NCBI GenBank assembly: GCA_030913685.1
Contig: CP133187.1
Coordinates: 1,952,501-2,016,500 of the forward strand
Direction of reading: 5' to 3'
DNA from: Oscillospiraceae bacterium MB24-C1
GTDB lineage: Bacteria; Bacillota; Clostridia; Oscillospirales; Ruminococcaceae
DNA: 64,000 nt
The notes beneath the pieces are model-generated. The model had not been told where the DNA came from. It made no database searches and saw only the letters and a list, made by a program, of their open reading frames with translations. Numbering within the stretch: the first letter of the stretch is position 1; every line of letters begins with the position of its first letter. Made by a program: the position numbers and the translations under genes. Below are positions 11,410 through 20,178 of the stretch, in pieces.

Positions 11410-11485
11410 ACTAAAACAGAATACGATCAATCGTGTTTAACATATTTAATGGTGTAAAATGAATTATGTGAAGAAGGAGATTAAT

Positions 11486-12631
11486 ATGCCAAAATTACGA
11501 TTTCATCTCTTAGGTCAGGCTCATTTAGAAACGCATAAACGCAACTCATCCTGTGCTTTTAATCAGAAAATAATCAATTTAGCTAAAATGATAAAAGAAT
11601 ATGGCCATACAATATATTTTTATGGTGTTGAGGATTCTCAAGTGACATGTGATAAGTTCATTCAAGTATCAACACAAGAAGTTCTCAAACGTACTTATGG
11701 CGATTACGATAGGTCAACTAATTTCTATAAACAAGACCCCAATGATTATGCACATCAGTATTTCAATATGAATGCCATCAGTGCGATTTTAAAAAATAAG
11801 CAAGAACGAGATATCTTATTATGTCCCATGGGTATATATCAAAAGCCAATAGCAGATGCTGTCGGCCTTCTGACAATAGAGTCCGGAATAGGTTATCCAG
11901 CCGTATTTGCACCCCATCGTATTTTTGAATCATATGCGTGGATGCATTATATTTACGGTAAACTAAAGATCGATGATGGCGTCTGGTATGATGCTGTAAT
12001 ACCAAATTATTTTGACCCTGACGATTTTCCGTTCCAACCAAATAAGCAGGATTATCTTTTGTATTTTGGAAGAATTATTAGCCGAAAAGGGGTTAAGGTT
12101 GCTTCTGACATAGCTAAAGCAACTGGGCATCAGTTATATGTGGTAGGTCAAGGTTCTCTGGATAATCCAAATGAAGGACTTAGTCTGGGTTTAGAAAAGC
12201 ATATATTATATAAACCGGCTGTTGGGCCAGAAGAAAGAGCTGAATTATTGGGAAATGCCAAAGCAGTTTTAATGCCCACTTTTTATCTGGAGCCATTTGG
12301 AGGCGTTAACATAGAGGCACAGCTTTGTGGAACACCTGTTATCACTACTGACTGGGGGGCTTTTCCGGAAACAGTTTTGCACGGTGTAACCGGTTATCGT
12401 TGCAGGGTTTTTGAAGAATTTTGTTGGGCCGTGGACAATATTTCTAACATAGACCCGATAAAATGCCGCGAGTGGTCAGAAAAAAATTACTCAATGAAAC
12501 GTATAAGTAAAATGTATGAAGAGTATTTCCAAAGAGTTTACCATCTTTTTGATGATGGATGGTCTGCAAAAAATCAAGATCGCAAAGAGTTGAGCTGGCT
12601 GGAACGTTACTACCCAAACATTACAATATGA
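11486..12631 (+). CDS. glycosyltransferase, GT4-like
   Basis: A 381-residue, GT-B-fold glycosyltransferase. The C-terminal half carries the nucleotide-sugar site: LLYFGRIISRKGV, then LMPTFYLEPFGGVNIEAQLCGTPVI, whose E-P-F-G-G-x-x-x-E-A pattern is the GT4 EX7E motif. No membrane segment is seen. I chose ATG 11486 because AAGGAGATTAAT precedes it; an in-frame ATG at 11459 lacks a ribosome site. Placement directly after the collagen-like gene suggests that it glycosylates that protein's threonines, by analogy with the bclA glycosylation clusters. This is contextual inference. Confidence 0.85.
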   Translation: MPKLRFHLLGQAHLETHKRNSSCAFNQKIINLAKMIKEYGHTIYFYGVEDSQVTCDKFIQVSTQEVLKRTYGDYDRSTNFYKQDPNDYAHQYFNMNAISAILKNKQERDILLCPMGIYQKPIADAVGLLTIESGIGYPAVFAPHRIFESYAWMHYIYGKLKIDDGVWYDAVIPNYFDPDDFPFQPNKQDYLLYFGRIISRKGVKVASDIAKATGHQLYVVGQGSLDNPNEGLSLGLEKHILYKPAVGPEERAELLGNAKAVLMPTFYLEPFGGVNIEAQLCGTPVITTDWGAFPETVLHGVTGYRCRVFEEFCWAVDNISNIDPIKCREWSEKNYSMKRISKMYEEYFQRVYHLFDDGWSAKNQDRKELSWLERYYPNITI

Positions 12632-12761
12632 TTAATTACAAGATAAAGTATACCGCTCCCAAAAGTTAGTCAACTTATCAACTTTCTTTTGAATACTAAA
12701 AAAGCAACAGGGTTAAAACATATGAGGTGCAAGAAATAAATTCTTGCACCTCATGCTGTAC

Positions 12762-12847
12762 TGGTGGGAGCGGATGGATTCGAACCATCGTAGTCGTAAG
12801 ACAACAGATTTACAGTCTGCCCCCTTTGGCCGCTCGGGAACACTCCC
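12762..12847 (-). tRNA. tRNA-Tyr (GTA)
   Basis: On the minus strand the acceptor GGGAGTG pairs with CGCTCCC. The anticodon loop CTGTAAA gives GTA, and the long variable arm expected of bacterial tRNA-Tyr is present. The CCA end is encoded (12762-12764). Confidence 0.95.
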
Positions 12848-12867
12848 ATGTATATTAATTTTTAGGG

Positions 12868-12943
12868 TGGAGCTGGTGGACGGACTTGAACCCCCGACCT
12901 GCTGATTACAAATCAGCTGCTCTACCAACTGAGCTACACCAGC
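12868..12943 (-). tRNA. tRNA-Thr (TGT)
   Basis: On the minus strand the acceptor GCTGGTG pairs with CACCAGC. D, anticodon and T arms fold normally, the anticodon is TGT, and CCA is encoded at 12868-12870. It lies 20 bases upstream of tRNA-Tyr on the same strand, so the two are probably co-transcribed. Confidence 0.95.
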
Positions 12944-13172
12944 ATAGCGAGTGAATGACAGCGAAATCTACTATAACATTAACTTCGATAAATGTCAACT
13001 AGTTTAAGCATTATTTTTAAAATAAATTAAATTTAAGTTAAATACCTCGATACTCTTGATTGACAGTATCATTTTTATACAGTATAATGTACAACGGGTT
13101 ATTACTCAAACTGGTGGACATTACTTTTATAAATGGAGTTTTCTATCGTTTGTTGCCTTATCATTATTTTAC

Positions 13173-13248
13173 CCGGGTGTGGCGCAGTTGGTAGCGCGGG
13201 TGGTTTGGGACCATCAGGCCGCAGGTTCGAACCCTGTCACTCGGACCA
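13173..13248 (+). tRNA. tRNA-Pro (TGG)
   Basis: The acceptor CCGGGTG pairs with CACTCGG. The D stem is GCGC/GCGC, the anticodon loop TTTGGGA gives TGG, the T loop is TTCGAAC, and the CCA end is encoded. Confidence 0.95.
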
Positions 13249-13264
13249 GTCAGAGTGTGGATAT

Positions 13265-13356
13265 AGGATTTGAAGACGTGGTAAACATCTTCAAATCCTG
13301 AACACAAGGTTAAAACGATTTATAAAGGGGAGTAGCTACAAGCTACTCCCCTTTAT
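13265..13356 (+). terminator. two hairpins downstream of tRNA-Pro
   Basis: A 12-bp perfect inverted repeat, AGGATTTGAAGA/TCTTCAAATCCT (13265-13276 and 13288-13299), has no T-run. It is followed by a true terminator-like stem with arms AAAGGGGAGTAGC and GCTACTCCCCTTT inside 13322-13356, ending in TATTTGTG. The second is probably the terminator of the tRNA transcript. Confidence 0.7.
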
Positions 13357-13682
13357 TTGTGTTGTAGAACTACTTGCTAGGCGATTTGTTTCGTAGTAGT
13401 GGCAGCGTTGGAATGTATGAACCAGAGCGTTCCCCATATCTAACGCCTTTTTATATCGCCCAGGGTACTGTTGGCCGGTACTTGCATATCCAATGGGCAA
13501 ACAAAGCTTTGGCTTTATATAGGCATCAAAAACTATCAATATAAAGCACATTACCTATGGTTATATTAAACGATTGGCTGTTTTCCAAAAGATAACGCGG
13601 TAAAAATTTCAAATAAAAACAAGAACAAAAGAAAGAAAAGTAAATTTTATCCGACACTTTAAAGTCCTCAATCGTATTATTA
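13357..13682. other. intergenic stretch with no recognised gene
   Basis: About 325 bases lie between the tRNA-Pro terminator and the sigma factor. A 71-codon minus-strand frame at 13336-13551 overlaps the terminator and lacks a ribosome site, so I do not call it. The 3' part is A-rich and should carry the sigma factor promoter. Confidence 0.4.
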
Positions 13683-13700
13683 GTGAGAGGGGGAAATGAG

Positions 13701-14198
13701 ATGGCAAAATCTTTGTTACGTACGAACGAAGAGATTGCAGAGATTTACGATCGACATATTGATACGGTTTATCGAATTTGTTTTACATATTTAAAAAACT
13801 CTGCTGATACAGAGGATGTGGCACAAAACACTTTTGTAAAACTTATGCAATACGATGGCACCTTTGAAAGCATAGAGCATGAGAAGGCCTGGCTGATTGT
13901 GATTGCGACAAATCTTTGCAAAGATTTTTTGCGCCATTGGTGGCGTAAACGTAAAAACGTTGAAGACTATGATAAAGAACTTTATTCACAACCTTTTCAG
14001 ACAGATGAAACTATTATTGCTGTAATGGAGTTGCCAGATAAATATAAAACAGCTATTTATCTTTACTATTACGAGGGGTACACGAGTGTTGAAATTTCAG
14101 CGCTTTTAAAAAAGCCCCAATCAACAATACGAAACTACCTGCATGAAGGAAGAAACATCCTCAGGCAGAAATTAGGTGGTGATTTCCATGAAGAATAA
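13701..14198 (+). CDS. ECF-type RNA polymerase sigma factor
   Basis: The 165-residue protein has sigma region 2 at about 12-80 (EIYDRHIDTVYRICFTYL, then EDVAQNTFVKL) and region 4 at about 105-155, a helix-turn-helix including YTSVEISALLKKPQSTIRN. The intervening region 3 is absent, the hallmark of extracytoplasmic-function sigma factors. I start at ATG 13701 because AGAGGGGG ends eight bases before it; a GTG at 13683 would swallow that site. Its last codons overlap the next gene, a single-pass membrane protein likely to be its anti-sigma factor. The activating stress is unknown. Confidence 0.9.
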   Translation: MAKSLLRTNEEIAEIYDRHIDTVYRICFTYLKNSADTEDVAQNTFVKLMQYDGTFESIEHEKAWLIVIATNLCKDFLRHWWRKRKNVEDYDKELYSQPFQTDETIIAVMELPDKYKTAIYLYYYEGYTSVEISALLKKPQSTIRNYLHEGRNILRQKLGGDFHEE

Positions 14199-15135
14199 GC
14201 AGGTCATTAGCGCCTTTAATAAAATAAAACCAGACCAAGTCGCAAAGGAAAGAATGCTATCAAATATCCTCAAACAATCAGAATTGGAGAGGGTGGCAAA
14301 TAGAAAGGGAGATATTATGACAAACAATATAATTAAAAGATTAGTTCCCATAGCAGCTTGTTGTGCTGCTGTGTTGGTAGCTGCAGTTACAATTCCCAAT
14401 ATGATGGATCTAAATAAACCGCCTCAAATTGAAGTAGTAACCCCTGCTGCGGATTCTCCTATGGGGATACGCAAAATTATCAATTATAATGGACACCGGT
14501 ATGCTTTTTTAGAAAACGGGTCAACATATAATCTCAATAAATCGGAGATTACTAAATCACTGGGTGAATTGGAATACGATATTACCGAAGACCCCCAAAA
14601 TAACGGTACAAAAGATTTTTCTGCTACTTTTGCGGTTGGTGGAACGGTTTATGAAATTTCATATTATAATCCCGCGTTTAGAGTGGCGGTTGAGTTTGAC
14701 GGAAACTACTATATCTGCGAAAATGTTGATGCAGTTGGCGACAAAACAGTGGATGTATCTGATTATTTTACAAAAGCAAATTTTGTCGAAATAGTAGACG
14801 AGATTATAATTTACGATCATTTTAAGCGTAACGCACTTGATGCTATTTCTGACAAGGAAACGAAGCAAATGATTGCGGGGCTTTCTAAGTCCTCCCCTGT
14901 GGTATTATCAAATGATGACTATGAGAAGATTGGAAAAGCACAAAAATCGGGTAGGTCGTTTTTATTGTCCTTTGAGTTAAATGATAAAACGCAATATGAA
15001 ATGTATGTTATTCCTACTCTTGGAATTTCAATGATAGGGGACAATAGATATACATTACCGGATGAATTTGTTTCTACTTATGGTGATTTGTTTAGCGGAC
15101 TAGAACAAAAAGGACAGCCTATACCCATGAGCTAA
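14188..15135 (+). CDS. putative anti-sigma factor, single-pass membrane protein
   Basis: The 315-residue protein has a cytoplasmic N-terminus of about 50 residues, one membrane helix at about 52-70 and an extracytoplasmic domain of about 240 residues that I do not recognise. ATG 14188 overlaps the sigma gene by 11 bases with AGGTGG upstream, so translation is coupled. This arrangement (short cytoplasmic head, one helix, large external domain, coupled to an ECF sigma) is that of many Firmicute anti-sigma factors. No zinc-binding HxxxCxxC motif is visible in the head. The role is inferred from context. Confidence 0.65.
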   Translation: MKNKQVISAFNKIKPDQVAKERMLSNILKQSELERVANRKGDIMTNNIIKRLVPIAACCAAVLVAAVTIPNMMDLNKPPQIEVVTPAADSPMGIRKIINYNGHRYAFLENGSTYNLNKSEITKSLGELEYDITEDPQNNGTKDFSATFAVGGTVYEISYYNPAFRVAVEFDGNYYICENVDAVGDKTVDVSDYFTKANFVEIVDEIIIYDHFKRNALDAISDKETKQMIAGLSKSSPVVLSNDDYEKIGKAQKSGRSFLLSFELNDKTQYEMYVIPTLGISMIGDNRYTLPDEFVSTYGDLFSGLEQKGQPIPMS

Positions 15136-15369
15136 TTTCATTATTTTATCGCAGCGGCATAGATGTTTTTCAATTTGCCCCAACCTATTCAGTACCGGAT
15201 AATGTATCTATTGGAAGAAGGCTTTACGGCTCAATATAGTGTGAAATCAAAGGAAATCACATAAAATAATAAAATTTCTTAAAAACATTCATTATTTTCT
15301 CTTGGATTGTTTTTCATATATGTTATAATATAGGTACAACCATATCACCAATGCAAAAGGAGAAAAGCT

Positions 15370-15633
15370 ATGAAATACGAAGTTTACAGCGATGCAGCAA
15401 GTGGCCTTCATTTCGCGGTAGTGTGCGATGATGGATCGTGCAAATACTACTTTAGCGATAAAAACAAGGAAGAAATCCCCCAGCTGGTTGAAGCGGCTAA
15501 AGCAGGTGAAGATCTGAGCCGGTGGAACGGTAACGACGCCGACCCACAGTCCAAATACGAAGCGCTTCTCGCTGATGTTGAGGAGAAAAAGGTTCAGGAC
15601 GTAACCGACGAATATCTCAAAGAGTCCAACTAA
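15370..15633 (+). CDS. small acidic protein of unknown function
   Basis: An 87-residue, soluble, acidic protein starts behind AAAGGAGAAAAGCT. The N-terminal half looks like two or three beta strands (KYEVYSDAASGLHFAVVCDDG, then KYYFSDK); the C-terminal half is helical and charged. It is conserved-looking in codon use but I do not recognise the family. It is followed by a terminator and appears to be monocistronic. Confidence 0.7.
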   Translation: MKYEVYSDAASGLHFAVVCDDGSCKYYFSDKNKEEIPQLVEAAKAGEDLSRWNGNDADPQSKYEALLADVEEKKVQDVTDEYLKESN

Positions 15634-15703
15634 GGGCGAAAGCCCGGTAAATTGTGGCTTATAAAGCTTGCATTTACTGTGGCATGCCAAAAATTATGAC
15701 ATA

Positions 15704-15760
15704 AGCGCAAGGGAATAACCCCGGTACCAAAACCGGGCGCATTCTCTTGCGTTTTGTTTT
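15704..15760 (+). terminator. terminator after the small acidic protein gene
   Basis: The outer arms GCGCAAGGGAATA and ATTCTCTTGCG enclose an inner CCCGGT/ACCGGG stem and are followed by TTTTGTTTTT. Confidence 0.8.
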
Positions 15761-15906
15761 TGCCAGCACTTCCTTTGGCATATTAAATTAGTTATATCAA
15801 GATACAAAAATCGGTATTTTATTTTCCTCCGGGATAATGTTAAAATTTAAGAATAAACAATTCAATCACCAACAAGGTGTGAAATAAAACTTTAAGGAGG
15901 CATTCC

Positions 15907-17082
15907 ATGAAGAACCGCATAGCAGCCCGTATGTCGCTTTTAGCCCCTTCAGGCATTCGAAAGGTCAACGAAAAGGCGTTGGCAATGGAGCGGGCCGGAG
16001 AACCTATCATTCACTTCGAAATTGGCCGCCCTGATTTTGATACGCCTGAATATATCAAGCGCGCCTGTGAAGAGAGCCTGAAAAAAGGCGAGGTATTTTA
16101 CACCTCTAATTTTGGCGATATGGCATTGCGCGAAGTGATTGCACAGAAATTAACGCGTGAGAATGATGTGGCATATAAGCCCGCTGAGATTCTTGTTACA
16201 GTGGGCCTCTCTGAAGCGGTGTTCGACGTTTTGTGCACCATTCTCGACGAGGGGGATGAAATCTTGGTCCCTGACCCGGTGTGGATGAATTATCTCAACG
16301 TACCGCGCCTATTGGGCGCAACGCCGGTGACCTATACGCTGCGGGAGGAAAATGACTATCAGATCGACTTGGCGGAGGTTGGCGCAAAAATTACCGAAAA
16401 AACCAAGGCACTGGTACTGGTGACACCCAACAACCCCACCGGGGGTGTTCTATCGGAGCAGACGCTTCGCGGTCTAGCCAAAATTGCCGTTGAAAAGGAT
16501 GTTATGGTAATTGCTGATGAAATTTATGAGAGGCTGATTTACGACGATGCTAAGCATATCAGCATCGCCTCGCTGCCCGGCATGAAAGAACGCACCTTCA
16601 CTCTCAACGGCCTGTCAAAAGCGTTTTCAATGACCGGTTGGCGTATCGGTTATGTTGCTGCACCCGAGGAATATATTGCAGCGTTAAACAAAATTCATCA
16701 GCATAACACCACCTGTGCCCCATCCTTCGTACAGAAGGCCTCTATCGCGGCGTTGCGTGACGAACAGAACGAAGTGGCTGATATGGTTAAAGAATACCAG
16801 CGCCGCCGCGATTATGCCGTTGCCGCCATCAACGCCATACCAGGCTTGAGCTGCCGCTGCCCCAAGGGCGCGTTTTATATTTTCATCAATATCAAGGCCT
16901 TGAACCGCCCCTCTGCTGAGGTGGCGCAATTCCTACTGGAGCAAGCTAAAATTGCGTTGGTGCCCGGTGACGTATTTGGGCCTGGCGGCGAGGGCTATTT
17001 GCGCATGAGCTTTGCCAACAGTTATGAGAATGTTGTCGAGGGTTGCAAACGCCTACAGGAGGCTGTGGCAGTGCTAAAATAA
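15907..17082 (+). CDS. class I/II PLP-dependent aminotransferase (aspartate-type)
   Basis: The 391-residue protein is a complete fold-type I aminotransferase. PLP-site landmarks in order are TPNNPTGG, the aspartate in VIADEIYE, the Schiff-base lysine in NGLSKAFSMTGWRIGY, and a C-terminal substrate-carboxylate arginine in YLRMSFANS. The subgroup resembles the Bacillus aspartate/aromatic aminotransferases (AspC/PatA-like), which transfer amino groups from glutamate or aspartate to 2-oxo acids. Exact substrate cannot be set from sequence alone. AAGGAGG lies seven bases before ATG 15907. It is monocistronic, with a bidirectional terminator after it. Confidence 0.92.
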   Translation: MKNRIAARMSLLAPSGIRKVNEKALAMERAGEPIIHFEIGRPDFDTPEYIKRACEESLKKGEVFYTSNFGDMALREVIAQKLTRENDVAYKPAEILVTVGLSEAVFDVLCTILDEGDEILVPDPVWMNYLNVPRLLGATPVTYTLREENDYQIDLAEVGAKITEKTKALVLVTPNNPTGGVLSEQTLRGLAKIAVEKDVMVIADEIYERLIYDDAKHISIASLPGMKERTFTLNGLSKAFSMTGWRIGYVAAPEEYIAALNKIHQHNTTCAPSFVQKASIAALRDEQNEVADMVKEYQRRRDYAVAAINAIPGLSCRCPKGAFYIFINIKALNRPSAEVAQFLLEQAKIALVPGDVFGPGGEGYLRMSFANSYENVVEGCKRLQEAVAVLK

Positions 17083-17208
17083 ATCCGATTGTCTTATTTT
17101 TACGCGCTAGACTTTGAAAAAACAAGTTGTTCTATATTGAGTTTGCATATTTAAGAGTAATGAAATGCATCAAGATTCAACTTTAAGGAGCCCCTCGATA
17201 TTAAAAAT

Positions 17209-17250
17209 AAAAATACAGAGCGGCGCCAAAAACGCAGCTCTGTATTTTTA
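17209..17250. terminator. bidirectional terminator between convergent genes
   Basis: AAAAATACAGAGC (17209-17221) pairs with GCTCTGTATTTTT (17237-17249), giving T-runs on both strands. It lies between the aminotransferase and wecB, which converge. Confidence 0.85.
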
Positions 17251-17299
17251 TTTAGGTCTATTAACTTGAGCAAAATTAAATCCACACAGCGTCGTCGGA

Positions 17300-18466
17300 C
17301 TAAACCTCCTGCAATCGCGGGACATACAAAGGGGCATCCAAAGGCACCGATGTATCTGAAAACGCCATAATCATTGCATTAATAATTCTTTCGCTAGCAA
17401 AACCATCTCCGTACGGGTTAGCAACGCCGGCCATCTTATTGTAGAGCGCACGGTCGGTTAAAAGTCTGGCGGCACAGGCGAAAACCGAGTCCTGACTTAC
17501 ACCAGCCAGCATTGCTGTTCCAGCGCAGACAGCCTCTATGCGCTCGGTCTCCCGACGCAGCACCAGCACCGGCTTATTTAATGATGGTGCCTCTTCTTGC
17601 AGCCCGCCTGAATCGGTCATGACCATGTAGCACCGACTGATCAGATTGTGCATGTCCAATACATTGAGCGGTTCTAAAAGGTGCACGCGTGGGTTATCTG
17701 AAAAGGCTGACTCGGCCAGATTTCGCACGGCCGGATTGGGATGTACCGGGAACAACACCTCAACATCAGGGAAATCTGTTATCAGCCTATTGATAGCGGC
17801 AAAAATATCGGATATGCCTCCGCCCAAATTTTCGCGGCGGTGTGTGGTAAGCAGTATCATGCGGCGGTCATAGTCCATCTGGTTGAGCAACGGCTGAGTA
17901 AAACGGTAGTCTGGGCGGACGGTATAGCGCAGGACGTCAATGGCCGTATTGCCGGTGACATAGATTTTTCCACCCACATTCTGGTGCAGTAAATTCTGGC
18001 GGTTCTGCTCGGTGGGTGCAAAGTGTAACGTACTTAAATTGCCCAATAGTGTGCGGTTCATTTCTTCCGGGTAGGGAGAATTGGGGTTGCCGGTACGCAG
18101 CCCGGCTTCGACATGCCCTATGGGAATTTGATGATAAAATGCGCTTAAACCGGCGGAAAGAGCGGTGGTTGTGTCTCCATGCACCAATAAAACATCCGGT
18201 TTATTCCGTGCCAGAACTCGCTCCATACCAGATAGAACCCGGGCAGTGATATCAGTGAGAGTTTGATTTTCCTGCATAATGTTCAGGTCGAAGTCAGGTG
18301 TAATATTAAATTGTGTCAGCACGTCATCAAGTATCTGGCGGTGCTGCGCGGTGACGCATACAGTCGTGTCCAGCCGAGCATCCTTTTGGCATGCGAAAAT
18401 TAACGGCGCCATTTTTATAGCATCTGGCCTTGTGCCAAACACCAGCATCACTTTCAGATGTTTCAT
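17300..18466 (-). CDS. wecB: UDP-N-acetylglucosamine 2-epimerase, non-hydrolysing
   Basis: The 388-residue enzyme interconverts UDP-GlcNAc and UDP-ManNAc. The family signature is clear: VMLVFGTRPDAIKMAPL at the N-terminus, VHGDTTTAL, VEAGLRTGN, FPVHPNP, and the UDP-binding DSGGLQEEA near the C-terminus. ATG 18466 follows GGGGAG. The gene diverges from the exopolysaccharide operon across a 212-base A/T-rich gap. UDP-ManNAc feeds teichoic-acid linkage units and ManNAc polymers, so the position suggests substrate supply for that operon. The enzyme call is firm; the pathway link is inference. Confidence 0.95.
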   Translation of the reverse strand: MKHLKVMLVFGTRPDAIKMAPLIFACQKDARLDTTVCVTAQHRQILDDVLTQFNITPDFDLNIMQENQTLTDITARVLSGMERVLARNKPDVLLVHGDTTTALSAGLSAFYHQIPIGHVEAGLRTGNPNSPYPEEMNRTLLGNLSTLHFAPTEQNRQNLLHQNVGGKIYVTGNTAIDVLRYTVRPDYRFTQPLLNQMDYDRRMILLTTHRRENLGGGISDIFAAINRLITDFPDVEVLFPVHPNPAVRNLAESAFSDNPRVHLLEPLNVLDMHNLISRCYMVMTDSGGLQEEAPSLNKPVLVLRRETERIEAVCAGTAMLAGVSQDSVFACAARLLTDRALYNKMAGVANPYGDGFASERIINAMIMAFSDTSVPLDAPLYVPRLQEV

Positions 18467-18570
18467 ACACTTCTCCCCTAAATATTGCTAAAAATATGAA
18501 AAATATGCAATTAAAAATCACAAATTTGTTTAAAATATTACCTAAATAGCAAAAAAATTGTTGAGCCTGT

Positions 18571-18598
18571 TTAAAATCGCTAAAACATATGTTATAAT
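18571..18598 (+). promoter_or_regulatory. possible promoter of the exopolysaccharide operon
   Basis: A perfect TATAAT at 18593-18598 stands about 80 bases before the first gene. The -35 region is poor (TTAAAA at 18571-18576, spacing 16), so activation or another sigma factor is possible. I see no c-di-GMP riboswitch in the 212-base divergent region. Confidence 0.4.
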
Positions 18599-18678
18599 GC
18601 CATCATTATATCAATATATCAAATTAAAAACAACATTTTTAACTTTGCCCATTTTAACGTCAAGAAAGGGGGACAGCA

Positions 18679-20178
18679 ATGCAGTGGACAACACAAAGAA
18701 AAATTTCATACTCATTGCCGTCGCCTGCTGCCGCGGCTGTTATTGTCGCCGGACTTATTCTTGTCTTTACCCTGTTTATACCGCCGCTGGTGGGCATGGC
18801 GGATAATGGCGACTTTTACCGCGTTATAAACGGGAACGGGCTTTATAAGCTTGACCGTGATACGCCGGACCAATTTCTTTCCTATTTTAGCAGTCAATAC
18901 GGCATGTATCAGTATTTTAATGATTATGAAGACAGTCTAGTTTCGTCACAGACACCGATTATTCATGTCGCGGTTGCGCTCGACCGCCTTCTGACTGGTG
19001 ACGACGCTGTGTTCGATGTTCGGTTTTTGGCTTTTTTAATCGGCTTGTGGGCATTAGTCGCGTTATACCTGCTGGTTGACTACGCTGCATGGGGATTGGA
19101 AAAGCGCTTTGGCTATATTGTTGCCGCAATAGCGGTCTTAATTTTTTTTGACACCGGGTATTTAGCTTACTTTAATTCGTTTTATGCAGAAGGACTTGTT
19201 TTGGTCAGTTTTTTGACTGCAATGACTTGTGCGCTGCTCATACGGCAAGAGCGTTATCCGCCGTATGTCCTATTAGCTGTTTATGTTCTGAGCGGCGTTG
19301 TTTTGACCTGTGCCAAGCAGCAAAATGCGCCGTTGGGTATATTGCTAGGGCTGCTATGCATCCCGATGATGCGGGGTGTGCCGCAGTTGGGTGCTGAAGT
19401 CACAGGGCGGACAAAAGCCGTACAGCGGGCAATTACAGGCATTTGCGCGTCGCTTCTCTGTTTTTGTGGTGTGGCAGTGTACATATTAATTCCACAGGAG
19501 TTTGTAGAGATCAATCAATATCATGCCATGACACGCGGTGTACTGATGTCGGCAGAAAATCCGGAGGAAGCGTTGGAACGCTTTGACATTGATCCGCAAT
19601 ATTCGCTGTTGGATGGTTCAATTTATTACGAGCGGTACCCCGCCGTTAATGTGGAAGGCGATGCGCTTAAAGAGGAGTTTTTTCCAAAATACAATTTCAT
19701 ATCGGTGACGGTTTATTACCTTATGCACCCGGACGACCTGTTTTTAATGCTTGATGAGGCCGCTAAAAACGCTTACGCTATCCGCCCCGATGCCATAGGC
19801 AACTTTGAACGCAGCGCAGGGCGGGAGCCGGGTCAGAAAGCTGCGTTCTTCACTTTGCACAGCACTTTAAAGAATATTATCGTACCCAAAACGGTAGGAT
19901 TTGTACTGATCTGGCTTATCTCCATGCTCAGCCTCAGCTTTAGGGACAGATGGCGGATGCTGGTTCTGGGGTGTGTCATGCTATCGGGCTTTTCGCAGGT
20001 CGGGGTTTCAATCATTGGCGCGGGGGACGCCGATCTATCAAAACATATTTTCTTATATAATGTTGCATTTGATTATGTCAACTTTATCATTATATCCACT
20101 GTTTTTATGTCTTGGCGTTCAAACGTCTATCGCAAAAAGCATCCTGACATTAAAAAGGAGGAGGCAGTATGCGCGTGA
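18679..20178 (+). CDS. polytopic membrane protein, GT-C-like, exopolysaccharide operon
   Basis: The 499-residue protein has about nine to eleven membrane helices. A loop after the first helix carries acidic residues (MADNGDFYRV), as in polyprenyl-phosphate-dependent GT-C transferases. A long extracytoplasmic segment (about 265-370) and a short basic cytoplasmic tail follow. It resembles proteins labelled 'WsfD-family' hexose transferases of Gram-positive glycan clusters; that likeness is from memory and unchecked. It is first in a tightly packed operon and overlaps the next gene by 10 bases. A likely job is adding a side-chain sugar on the outer membrane face. Confidence 0.6.
   Translation: MQWTTQRKISYSLPSPAAAAVIVAGLILVFTLFIPPLVGMADNGDFYRVINGNGLYKLDRDTPDQFLSYFSSQYGMYQYFNDYEDSLVSSQTPIIHVAVALDRLLTGDDAVFDVRFLAFLIGLWALVALYLLVDYAAWGLEKRFGYIVAAIAVLIFFDTGYLAYFNSFYAEGLVLVSFLTAMTCALLIRQERYPPYVLLAVYVLSGVVLTCAKQQNAPLGILLGLLCIPMMRGVPQLGAEVTGRTKAVQRAITGICASLLCFCGVAVYILIPQEFVEINQYHAMTRGVLMSAENPEEALERFDIDPQYSLLDGSIYYERYPAVNVEGDALKEEFFPKYNFISVTVYYLMHPDDLFLMLDEAAKNAYAIRPDAIGNFERSAGREPGQKAAFFTLHSTLKNIIVPKTVGFVLIWLISMLSLSFRDRWRMLVLGCVMLSGFSQVGVSIIGAGDADLSKHIFLYNVAFDYVNFIIISTVFMSWRSNVYRKKHPDIKKEEAVCA

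Noticed and set aside
12762-13248. tRNA genes as an integrated-element attachment site
   Set aside because: No integrase, no direct repeat of a tRNA 3' end and no phage-like genes were seen nearby.
13336-13551. 71-codon minus-strand ORF
   Set aside because: It overlaps the tRNA-Pro terminator, lacks a ribosome site and resembles nothing known.
15292-15690. 132-codon minus-strand ORF opposite the small acidic protein
   Set aside because: The plus-strand gene has a strong ribosome site and terminator; the antisense frame has neither.
18467-18678. c-di-GMP riboswitch upstream of the exopolysaccharide operon
   Set aside because: I looked for GEMM-I and GEMM-II core sequences in the divergent region and found none.
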